The notes below the pieces were generated by a model that saw nothing but the letters and a program-made list of their open reading frames with translations, did not search any database and was not told the DNA's origin. Shown here one piece after another: positions 18,246 through 26,462 of a DNA stretch of 64,000 nt. Numbering within the stretch: position 1 is the stretch's first letter; every line of letters starts with the position of its first letter. The position numbers and the translations under genes were made by a program. This DNA comes from Alphaproteobacteria bacterium (GTDB lineage: Bacteria > Pseudomonadota > Alphaproteobacteria > Reyranellales > Reyranellaceae). The stretch covers positions 48,864-112,863 of the forward strand of contig VGCZ01000013.1 of NCBI GenBank assembly GCA_016869975.1, read 5' to 3'.

Positions 18246-19145
18246 ATGAGCAGTCTTCAGTCTCTCGACATCCGCCGTCGCTCGGCGACGGTGACGCAGT
18301 CACCAAGCCAGCGCGAAGCGACCGAGATCGCCAAGCTTATCGACGTCTCGCGTTGCATCGGCTGCAAGGCCTGCCAGGCCGCGTGCCTGGAATGGAACGA
18401 CCTGCGCGAGGAGGTCGGCGTCAACGTCGGCGTCTACGACAACCCGCACGACCTGACGGAGAACACCTGGACGCTGATGCGGTTCACGGAGATCGACGTC
18501 GACGGCCGCTTCGAATGGCTGATCCGCAAGGATGGCTGCATGCACTGCGCCGATCCGGGCTGCCTCAAGGCCTGCCCGGCGCCTGGCGCGATCGTGCAGT
18601 ACAAGAACGGCATCGTCGACTTCATCTCGGAGAACTGCATCGGCTGCGGCTATTGCGTGAAGGGCTGCCCCTTCAACATTCCGCGCATCTCCAAGAAGGA
18701 CGCCAAGGCGTACAAGTGCTCCTTGTGCTCCGATCGCGTCGCCGTCGGCCAGGCGCCGGCCTGCGCCAAGGTCTGTCCAACGCAGGCGATCTCCTTCGGC
18801 ACCAAGAAGGACATGGCCGCCTGGGCCGACAAGCGCATCGCCGATCTCAAGGAGCGCGGCTACAAGAGCGCCGGGCTCTACGACCCGCCGGGCGTGGGCG
18901 GCACGCACGTGATGTACGTGCTCAAGCACGCCGACCGGCCGCAGATCTACGCCGGCCTGCCCAAGGACCCGAAGATCAGCCCGCTGGTCGAGTTCTGGAA
19001 GGGCGTGACCAAGCCGCTGGCGCTCGCGGGCGTTGGCCTCGCGGCGCTGATCGGCTTCTTCCACTACGTTACGCACGGACCGAACGAGGTCCAGGCGGAG
19101 GACGAGGAAGCCGCCGCCAAGGCGCGGCGTACGCCGGCGGAGTGA
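18246..19145 (+). CDS. fdoH: formate dehydrogenase iron-sulfur (beta) subunit
   Basis: A 299-aa electron-transfer subunit carrying four [4Fe-4S] clusters from the catalytic subunit to the cytochrome b. Four cysteine groups are visible: [11 protein letters not shown] (from residue 37), [31 protein letters not shown], and [21 protein letters not shown] single C-terminal membrane helix ([18 protein letters not shown]) anchors it, as in FdnH/FdoH. GGGAGG precedes the ATG, and the gene starts 10 bp after fdoG. Confidence 0.96.
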   Translation: MSSLQSLDIRRRSATVTQSPSQREATEIAKLIDVSRCIGCKACQAACLEWNDLREEVGVNVGVYDNPHDLTENTWTLMRFTEIDVDGRFEWLIRKDGCMHCADPGCLKACPAPGAIVQYKNGIVDFISENCIGCGYCVKGCPFNIPRISKKDAKAYKCSLCSDRVAVGQAPACAKVCPTQAISFGTKKDMAAWADKRIADLKERGYKSAGLYDPPGVGGTHVMYVLKHADRPQIYAGLPKDPKISPLVEFWKGVTKPLALAGVGLAALIGFFHYVTHGPNEVQAEDEEAAAKARRTPAE

Positions 19146-19219
19146 TCGCCGGCGCGGCAGGGCGTGGCGCGGGAGCCGGCGTACCCGGCCCCGCGCGGTA
19201 GTACAGGGAGGGCCAGGAC

Positions 19220-19852
19220 ATGGCCGACAAGAACAACATTCTCGATCGCTACACCGCGGGCGCGCGGCTCAACCACTGGATCAACGCCATCCTGATGATA
19301 TGCCTGGTGCTGTCAGGCATGGCGCTGTTCCATCCCTCGCTGTTTTTCCTGACTGATCTGTTCGGCGGCGGCACGATGGCGCGCATCGTCCATCCCTGGA
19401 TCGGCGTGCTGGCGATGCTGAGCTTCCTCGGCCTGTTCATCCGCTTCTGGCGCTTCAATCTGTGGACCAGGGACGACAGCGCCTGGATGCGCAACGTCAA
19501 GCACGTGGTGTCGGGCGACGAGGCCAAGGTCCCGGAGGCCGGCAAGTACAACGCCGGCCAGAAGCTGGTGTTCTGGCTGATGTCGATCCTCACCATCCTG
19601 CTGCTGACCAGCGGGCTCGCCATGTGGGACTCGCAGTTCGGCGAGTACACCACGATCGATCAGAAGCGCCTGGCGGTGGTCGTGCACGCCGGCGCGGCGG
19701 TGGCGCTGTTGATCGTGGTGATCACCCACATCTACGCCGCGATCTGGATCCGCGGCACGATCCGCGGCATGACGCGCGGCTCGGTCACCGGCGGCTGGGC
19801 GTGGCGCCATCACCGCAAGTGGCTGCGTGAGGAAGTGGGCAAGACCAAGTGA
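19220..19852 (+). CDS. fdoI: formate dehydrogenase cytochrome b556 (gamma) subunit
   Basis: A 210-aa four-helix membrane subunit that takes electrons from the beta subunit through two b haems to quinone. Candidate haem-ligand histidines are in RLNHWINAILM, IVHPWIGVLAML, and the paired VVHAGAAVAL and ITHIYAAIW. GGGAGG lies 11 bp upstream of the ATG. Its stop overlaps the GTG start of fdhE, so translation is coupled. Confidence 0.95.
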   Translation: MADKNNILDRYTAGARLNHWINAILMICLVLSGMALFHPSLFFLTDLFGGGTMARIVHPWIGVLAMLSFLGLFIRFWRFNLWTRDDSAWMRNVKHVVSGDEAKVPEAGKYNAGQKLVFWLMSILTILLLTSGLAMWDSQFGEYTTIDQKRLAVVVHAGAAVALLIVVITHIYAAIWIRGTIRGMTRGSVTGGWAWRHHRKWLREEVGKTK

Positions 19853-20808
19853 GTCTCAAGGGACGCGTCGTCCCCGATCCGGTCGATATCGGCCAGATCG
19901 CGGCGCCGCCCTTCGTTCGCTTGCCCGATATCGCCACGCATTTCGCGGCGCGCGCGACGCGGCTGGACGCGCTGGCGCCGGGCAACCCGCTCGAGCCGTT
20001 TTTGCGTTTCGTCGCCGACATCGCGCGGGCGCAGCACAAGGCGGCGGGCGCGTTGTCCGCCGGCATGCTGCCTGGCGATGATCACATCGCCTTCTGCAAG
20101 GCGCACCGCTTTGCGCTGATCGAGCGGCTCACGTGGGTGCGCGACGCTTCGTTCGTGTCGGGCGCGCGCGCGATCGCCCGCGCGCTTATCGGCGTGAGGA
20201 TGCCCGAGGCGGCCGCGAGCGCGCTCGCCGCCTTCACCGCGCGCGACGACAAGTCGATCGACGCTCTGGCCGACCGCCTGCTGCGGGAGGAGCAGGAACC
20301 TTGGGACATGGCCGAGGTCCCGTTTGTTGCGGCGGCCTTGGAACTGCATTGGGCGCGCATGGCGGCGCGGCTCGACCCGGCGGTGCCGGTACCGCTGGAG
20401 CCGCGCAGCCTCTGCCCAGTCTGCGGCTCTACCGCGTTGACCTCGGTGGTCGAGGCGGCGGCCGGCCGGCAAGGCTCGCGCTTCCTCTGTTGCGGCTTGT
20501 GCCAGGCCCGGTGGAACTACACCCGCATCCAGTGCGCCCATTGCGTCTCGACCAAGGGTATAGCCTACCACCACGTCGAGGGCGGCTCGAAGGCGGTGCG
20601 CGCCGAGACCTGCGACGAGTGCCGTACCTACACCAAAGCGCTCTATCTCGAAGAAGCGCCCGACCTCGATCCGGTGGCCGACGACCTTGCCACCCTTCCG
20701 CTCGATCTCCTCGTTGGCGAGGCCGGCTGGCGGCGCGCGCGGCTGAACTGGTACCTGATGCCGCAGGACGAGGAGGCGCCCGAGCCGCTGAGCGCGACCT
20801 CCGCGTGA
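19849..20808 (+). CDS. fdhE: formate dehydrogenase accessory protein FdhE
   Basis: A 319-aa cytoplasmic rubredoxin-like protein needed for activity of membrane formate dehydrogenases, thought to act on the catalytic subunit before export. Paired cysteine motifs are clear: C189PVC192, CCGLCQARW, CAHC and CDEC. The start is GTG, overlapping the fdoI stop by 4 nt. Its own stop overlaps the GTG start of the Sel1 gene in the same way. FdhD, SelA and SelB genes are not in this window, so they must be encoded elsewhere. Confidence 0.94.
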   Translation: MSLKGRVVPDPVDIGQIAAPPFVRLPDIATHFAARATRLDALAPGNPLEPFLRFVADIARAQHKAAGALSAGMLPGDDHIAFCKAHRFALIERLTWVRDASFVSGARAIARALIGVRMPEAAASALAAFTARDDKSIDALADRLLREEQEPWDMAEVPFVAAALELHWARMAARLDPAVPVPLEPRSLCPVCGSTALTSVVEAAAGRQGSRFLCCGLCQARWNYTRIQCAHCVSTKGIAYHHVEGGSKAVRAETCDECRTYTKALYLEEAPDLDPVADDLATLPLDLLVGEAGWRRARLNWYLMPQDEEAPEPLSATSA

Positions 20809-21581
20809 TCGGCGCGCTCCGCAGATGGATGGCTGGCCGCGAGCCGGCCGACGCGGCGTTGGCGCGCGCGCGCGCCGCTTTCGACGCCGGCGATGTGAGC
20901 ACCGCCTTCGACATCTGGCACGCGCTGGCCCATCAGGGCATAGCGCGCGCGCAGGCCAATCTTGGCGGGTTGTTCGCCACCGGCGTCGGCGTCGAGCGCG
21001 ACGACGACGAAGCGGCGCGCTGGTTCCGTATCGCCGCCGAGGCGGGCGACTCGGTGGCCCAGCAGAACCTGGCGCTGATGTACTATGAAGGCCGCGGAAC
21101 CGACGGCGACCTGACACAGGCCGCGCGCTGGTACGCGCGCGCCGCCGAGGCCGGCGAGACCGAGGCACGGAACATGCTGAGCTGGATGGCTTACGAGGGC
21201 GTCGGCATGGAACGCGACGTGGCGCTGGCGCGGCGCTGGGCCGAACCGGCCGCCGCCGCCGGCAGCGCCTCGGCGATGAGCAGGCTGGGCCAGATCTTCC
21301 ACAACGCCGAGGGTGTCGAACGCGATCCCGAGGCCGCCGCCCAGTGGTTCTCCAAGGCGGCGCGGCTGGGCGATACCGAGGCCCAGGCGATGCTCGGCGC
21401 CGCCTATCATCTGGGCCTGGGCGTTCCTCGCGATCAGATGCTCGCCTATCGCTGGCTGGCGCGCGCGCAGCGCCGTGGTAACGAGGTGGCCGCGGGTTTC
21501 CTGCCGCGCGTCTCGCCGCTGTTGAGCGAGTCGCAGCGCGAGGAGGCCGAGCGGCTGATCGCGGCGGGCGACGGCGCCTAG
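20805..21581 (+). CDS. Sel1-repeat (TPR-like) protein
   Basis: A 258-aa protein made of about five Sel1-like repeats (for example AQANLGGLFATGVGVERDD and AQAMLGAAYHLGLGVPRDQ), which form a helical scaffold for protein binding. No signal peptide is seen. The GTG at 20805 is chosen because it overlaps the fdhE stop (GTGA), as fdhE overlaps fdoI; ATG at 20829 is the alternative. The tight coupling to fdhE suggests a role in assembling the dehydrogenase, but this is inference. Confidence 0.85.
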   Translation: MIGALRRWMAGREPADAALARARAAFDAGDVSTAFDIWHALAHQGIARAQANLGGLFATGVGVERDDDEAARWFRIAAEAGDSVAQQNLALMYYEGRGTDGDLTQAARWYARAAEAGETEARNMLSWMAYEGVGMERDVALARRWAEPAAAAGSASAMSRLGQIFHNAEGVERDPEAAAQWFSKAARLGDTEAQAMLGAAYHLGLGVPRDQMLAYRWLARAQRRGNEVAAGFLPRVSPLLSESQREEAERLIAAGDGA

Positions 21582-21597
21582 CGGAGAGGGCTCGACC

Positions 21598-22050
21598 ATG
21601 CCGGCTTTTGTCGACGATTTGCGACGGCGCGCGGAGGAGGCGGCGCGCGCCGAAGCCGCCTATCGCGCCGAGTCGCGCGATCGGCTGGCGGCGCTCGAGC
21701 AGGCGCGCGTACTGGCCTATCGCCGGGTCGGGCTGATCGACGCGCTGGCCAGGGCGGTCGCTGCCGGGGAGGACCGCGCGAGCGCGACCGACGCCGGCGT
21801 CACGGCGCTCTGCGACATGACGGGCTGGTCTTCGAACGAAGCCGCCTATGACGAGGTCCGTGCGCGCCTGGGCGCCGTCGCCGACGAAGCCTGGCTGGCC
21901 GAGCACCCGACGGAGGCCGACGGCAAGCCAATCGATGTGGCGTTGGCTTTCACGCACTTCGAGGCGTGGTACGCCGAGCGCTTCGGCGCCGCCTTCACCT
22001 CGCTGATCGCGCGCGACGTGCCCAGCCTCACGCCGCTGGTCGACTTCTGA
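21598..22050 (+). CDS. conserved-looking hypothetical protein in the formate dehydrogenase operon
   Basis: A 150-aa protein with no family I recognise. Residues 1-60 are highly charged and Ala-rich, likely an amphipathic helix or short coiled coil. The rest is acidic with several aromatic residues (FTHFEAWYAERFG). There is no signal peptide or membrane segment, so it is probably cytoplasmic. GAGAGGG precedes the ATG. It sits 16 bp after the Sel1 gene and 1 bp before the next gene, so it belongs to the same transcript. Confidence 0.75.
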   Translation: MPAFVDDLRRRAEEAARAEAAYRAESRDRLAALEQARVLAYRRVGLIDALARAVAAGEDRASATDAGVTALCDMTGWSSNEAAYDEVRARLGAVADEAWLAEHPTEADGKPIDVALAFTHFEAWYAERFGAAFTSLIARDVPSLTPLVDF

Positions 22051-22051
22051 C

Positions 22052-22417
22052 ATGGCGGCGGCCTTCGACGCCTGGCTGCGCGATACCTTCGCGCGCACCA
22101 AGGGCTTCACTGCGCTGCTGGTCCTGGTGAAGCGAGACCGCGACACCATATGGCCGCTGGGCTCATCCTATGCCAACGTCATCGGCAACGAGATGTCGTG
22201 GCGCGAGTTCCGGGACATGCTTGACCGCTCGAAGCTGCAATGGGACGCGGTCGCGGTCTTTCCTGCCGCTGGGCCGAATGGCGGTCCGCTGCCCGACGGT
22301 CAGGCGCGTTTTCGCCTGAAGCAGGCGCAGGACCGCCTGATCGAGGATCACGCCACGATCAACGAGGGCGCCTTCTTCGACCGCAAAGGACGGCCGCTCC
22401 GACTCGATCCGGCTTGA
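22052..22417 (+). CDS. hypothetical protein, last gene of the formate dehydrogenase operon
   Basis: A 121-aa soluble protein of unrecognised family. It begins AAAFDAWLRDTFARTKGF and contains WREFRDMLDRSKLQWDAVAVFPA. The start lies 1 nt after the previous stop (TGAcATG), implying translational coupling. A hairpin 4 bp after its stop ends the plus-strand operon. No catalytic motif is apparent. Confidence 0.72.
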   Translation: MAAAFDAWLRDTFARTKGFTALLVLVKRDRDTIWPLGSSYANVIGNEMSWREFRDMLDRSKLQWDAVAVFPAAGPNGGPLPDGQARFRLKQAQDRLIEDHATINEGAFFDRKGRPLRLDPA

Positions 22418-22420
22418 CCT

Positions 22421-22447
22421 GTCGTCCTGCCTTGCGCTCAGGACGAC
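22421..22447. terminator. bidirectional hairpin between convergent operons
   Basis: GTCGTCCTG (22421-22429) pairs perfectly with CAGGACGAC (22439-22447) across a 9-nt loop. It lies between the end of the formate dehydrogenase operon and the stop of the convergent lipoyl-carrier gene. It has no long T-run on either strand, so it is a weak terminator. Confidence 0.5.
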
Positions 22448-22893
22448 GGAGCTGAATCACAGCCGTCGAACTCCTCCGCCGCCATCTTGGCGAGGAAAGG
22501 CTCGATCGCCGCAGGCCCATAGAGCAGCGCGGCGCTCGCCGTCGCCCAGTCGTCGGGCCTTACCAGCACGAACCAGCCCTCGCCATAGGGATCGCGATTG
22601 ACCGGCGAGGGGTCGTCCATCAGCGCCTCGTGGCTTTCCACCACGTGGCAGCCGAAGGCGATCTTGGCTGGGCCGACATACTTGCCGGCCTCGACAACGG
22701 CGCAGGCCTGGCCGGGCTCGAGGCGGCGATCGGCGCGCTTGGGCGTGGCGCCCACCACCTCGCCGCCCATCGCCACGGCGATGCGGGTCGGGCCGACGCG
22801 CACCAGCCCGTCCGCTTCAGGCCGGTACCACAGCATGTTCTCGACATCGTACCACAGATCGTCGGGCAGCTCGCAGCCCTTCACATCGGCCAT
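22438..22893 (-). CDS. GcvH-like lipoyl carrier protein
   Basis: A 151-aa single-domain protein related to glycine-cleavage H protein, a carrier with lipoate on one lysine. The core CAVVEAGKYVGPAKI puts the candidate lipoylated lysine at K71, and the H-protein tail NRDPYGEGWFVLVRPDDW is intact. It is more diverged than true GcvH, and no gcvT or gcvP is nearby. Its partners are instead a DsrE-like protein (co-transcribed upstream; the ribosome site GAGGAG overlaps that stop) and a divergent lipoate ligase. This recalls the lipoate-binding proteins of the sHdr sulfur-oxidation pathway. That function is inferred. Confidence 0.82.
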   Translation of the reverse strand: MADVKGCELPDDLWYDVENMLWYRPEADGLVRVGPTRIAVAMGGEVVGATPKRADRRLEPGQACAVVEAGKYVGPAKIAFGCHVVESHEALMDDPSPVNRDPYGEGWFVLVRPDDWATASAALLYGPAAIEPFLAKMAAEEFDGCDSAPSS

Positions 22894-22902
22894 CGCCGCT
22901 CC

Positions 22903-23277
22903 TCAATAGGTCAGCACGCGGCAGTCTTCTTCCATGATCTTCTGCACCAGATAGCCCGCGCCGACGAGGCCGGCGCATTCCGGGATCAGCTCCTCCCTGG
23001 TCATGTCGAAAAGTTCGAGGTTGTTGGAGCAGGCGTAGAGCTTGGCGCCGTTCTCGTGCGCTTCCTTGATGAAGTCGTAGACCGTGGTCTTGGCGCCCGC
23101 CTTCACGCGCAAGGTCTCGGCCACGCCGCGCTTGAGCAGCCGGCCGGCGGTGGCGGTGCAGATCACCTCGACCTCATAATCCATCGCCGCGGCGACGGCA
23201 GCCTGATAGAACGGCGCGCCCAGTTCCTCGCCGTTGCGCGGATCGGTGTTGACCATCACGATCACGAGCTTCTTCAT
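22903..23277 (-). CDS. DsrE/F-family protein
   Basis: A 124-aa protein of the DsrE/YchN fold, small sulfur-trafficking proteins that carry persulfide on a cysteine. The N-terminus KKLVIVMVNTDPRNGEEL and the LYACSNNLELF segment fit the family; C83 is the likely active cysteine, with others at C40, C101 and C119. It is the first gene of a two-gene unit with the lipoyl carrier. Its start is only 14 bp from the start of the divergent lipoate ligase gene. Confidence 0.85.
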   Translation of the reverse strand: MKKLVIVMVNTDPRNGEELGAPFYQAAVAAAMDYEVEVICTATAGRLLKRGVAETLRVKAGAKTTVYDFIKEAHENGAKLYACSNNLELFDMTREELIPECAGLVGAGYLVQKIMEEDCRVLTY

Positions 23278-23291
23278 GGCGTGAGGCTAGC

Positions 23292-24398
23292 ATGTCTGCG
23301 CTGCGGGTGCTCGATTTCGGCTCCGTCTCGCCCGTCATGTCGCTGGCGATATGGCACGGCGTCGCCGACGCCATGGGCGCGGCCGACGATCCCGTCATGA
23401 CGCTGTCGAACCCCGACGCGCCCTTTATCTGCGTCGGCTTCCACCAGGACGTGGCGCAGGAGGTCGATGCGGCGTGGTGCGCCGCCCAGCGCATGCCGGT
23501 CATCCGTCGCGAGGCCGGCGGCGGCGCCGTGCTGCTCGACGCGCCGCATCTCTTCGTGCATTTCATCTATCCGCGCCGGCTGGCGAACGGCCGCGCCGCG
23601 ACGCTCTATCCCCGCTTCATCGCGCCCTTGGTCGAGACCTACCGCTCGTTGGGTGTGGCGGCGCGGTATCGCGCGCTGAACGACATCCATGTCGATGACC
23701 GCAAGATCGGCGGCTCGGCGATCGCGTCGATCGGCGAGGCCGTGGTGTTCGCCGGCATGATCCTGTTCGACTTCGATGCCGAGCGCATGGCGCGCGCGCT
23801 GCGCGTGCCGTCGGAGAAGTTCCGCGACAAGCTGCGCACCTCGCTCGGCGACTACATCACCAGCCTGCGCCGCGAGCTGGATACGCCGCCACCGCGCGAG
23901 CGCGTAGTTGAGGTGCTTCTGAGCCATCTGCCGCGCACGCTCGATGCCGATCCGCAGGCGAGTGAGGCGCGCGAGGATGAGCGCCTGGCCATCGAGCGGC
24001 GCGCGGCGTCGCTTCTCGACCCGGACTGGACGCACAAAGCGGGAAGACGCGCGATCGCCGATGGCGTGAAACTCATGGCTGGCGCGGCGCTGGTCGAGGC
24101 CGACTGGAAAGCGCCGGGTGGGCTGCTACGGTTTCGGGCGCTGGCGCGCAATGGCGTGCTGGTCGATCTGGATCTGGCGGGCGACTTCACCTGCTTGCCG
24201 ATCGACGGGCCGACGCGGCTCGCGTCAGCCCTGCGTGGGTCGCGGCTCGACTTACCCGATCTGCCGGCGCGCATCGACCATCATATCGCCACGCTGGGAC
24301 TCGACATGCCGGGCGTCGGCGGCGGCGATCTCGCCGCCGCGCTGATCGGCGCTATCCCCGAATGGGCGGCGCGGGCGCCTCTCGCGCCATCGCCGTAG
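23292..24398 (+). CDS. lipoate-protein ligase family protein
   Basis: A 368-aa member of the LplA/BirA-fold ligases that attach lipoate (or octanoate) to a carrier lysine. The nucleotide/lipoyl motif IRREAGGGAVLLD is at about 71-83, and NDIHVDDRKIGGSA (130-143) holds the catalytic lysine, K138. About 140 C-terminal residues resemble the accessory domain of bacterial LplA. It is divergent to the DsrE-like gene with a 14-bp gap. Given that pairing, the dedicated target is probably the GcvH-like protein next door rather than housekeeping dehydrogenases. Confidence 0.85.
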   Translation: MSALRVLDFGSVSPVMSLAIWHGVADAMGAADDPVMTLSNPDAPFICVGFHQDVAQEVDAAWCAAQRMPVIRREAGGGAVLLDAPHLFVHFIYPRRLANGRAATLYPRFIAPLVETYRSLGVAARYRALNDIHVDDRKIGGSAIASIGEAVVFAGMILFDFDAERMARALRVPSEKFRDKLRTSLGDYITSLRRELDTPPPRERVVEVLLSHLPRTLDADPQASEAREDERLAIERRAASLLDPDWTHKAGRRAIADGVKLMAGAALVEADWKAPGGLLRFRALARNGVLVDLDLAGDFTCLPIDGPTRLASALRGSRLDLPDLPARIDHHIATLGLDMPGVGGGDLAAALIGAIPEWAARAPLAPSP

Positions 24399-24443
24399 GC
24401 GCCGCTTCCCCAGGCGGACGATTTGCGCCATCTTGGCCGGCAC

Positions 24444-25493
<1,050 letters not shown>

Positions 25494-25503
25494 GGCGGCG
25501 ACG

Positions 25504-26460
25504 ATGACCGGCACCTACTCGCTGGCCGGCAAGAAAGTCTATGTCGCCGGTCACGCCGGCATGGTCGGCAGCGCGCTCTCGCGGCGACTGGCGGGCGAGT
25601 CGTGCGCCGTGGTGACTGCCACCCGCGCCGAGGTCGATCTGCGAGACCAGGCTGCCGTCCTCGACTGGATGCGGCGTGTTCGTCCGAACTGCGTGATCGT
25701 CGCCGCCGCGACCGTGGGCGGCATCCTCGCGAACTCCACACGCCCGGCAGAGTTCCTCTACGACAACCTCGCCATCGCCGGCAATCTCATCGAGGCGGCG
25801 CGCATCGCCGAGGTCGAGAAGCTGCTCTACCTGGGCTCTACCTGCGTCTATCCACGCCTGGCGCCACAGCCGATTGCCGAGGAGTCCTTGTTGACCGGCC
25901 CGCTTGAGCCCACCAATGAATGGTACGCCATCGCCAAGATCGCGGGCCTGAAGCTGTGCGCCGCCTACCGACGCCAGTATGGTTGCGACTTCATCGCGGC
26001 GCAGCCCACCAATCTCTACGGCCCCGGCGACAACTTCAATCTCGCGAGCGCACACGTCATCCCGGCGCTCATGGCCAGGATCCACGCAGCCAAGCTGGCC
26101 GACGCGCCTGCTGTGGAGTTGTGGGGCACGGGAACTCCGCTGCGCGAGTTCCTCCATGTCGACGATCTCGCCGACGCGCTCGTCTTCCTGCTGCGGCGCT
26201 ACTCCGACGAGATGCACATCAACATCGGGTCGGGCGAAGAGATCTCGATCGGCGATCTGGCCGCCACCCTCACCGCGGTGATTGGCTTCGGTGGCGCGTT
26301 ACGCTACGACCGCAGCAAGCCGGATGGCACGCCGCGCAAGCTGGTCGACTCGAGCCGGCTCCGATCCATGGGCTGGCGCGCCTCGACGTCGTTACGCGAC
26401 GGGCTGGCGAGCACCTATGCTTGGTACCTGCGGCACGTCGGCGGCGATGTTCGCACCTAA
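25504..26460 (+). CDS. fcl: GDP-L-fucose synthase
   Basis: A 318-aa bifunctional epimerase-reductase that turns the Gmd product into GDP-L-fucose for surface polysaccharide. It carries VYVAGHAGMVGSAL, YLGSTCVYPRLAPQPI, the catalytic NEWYAIAKIAGLKLC (YxxxK), and PTNLYGPGDNFN. It forms a two-gene unit with gmd. It converges on the receptor gene at 26463 with only 2 bp between the stops and no evident terminator. The glycosyltransferases that use the product are not here. Confidence 0.95.
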   Translation: MTGTYSLAGKKVYVAGHAGMVGSALSRRLAGESCAVVTATRAEVDLRDQAAVLDWMRRVRPNCVIVAAATVGGILANSTRPAEFLYDNLAIAGNLIEAARIAEVEKLLYLGSTCVYPRLAPQPIAEESLLTGPLEPTNEWYAIAKIAGLKLCAAYRRQYGCDFIAAQPTNLYGPGDNFNLASAHVIPALMARIHAAKLADAPAVELWGTGTPLREFLHVDDLADALVFLLRRYSDEMHINIGSGEEISIGDLAATLTAVIGFGGALRYDRSKPDGTPRKLVDSSRLRSMGWRASTSLRDGLASTYAWYLRHVGGDVRT

Positions 26461-26462
26461 GG

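Noticed and set aside
22438..22893. Standard glycine-cleavage H protein
   Set aside because: The tail fits, but the sequence is diverged, gcvT and gcvP are absent, and the neighbours are DsrE-like and lipoate ligase genes.
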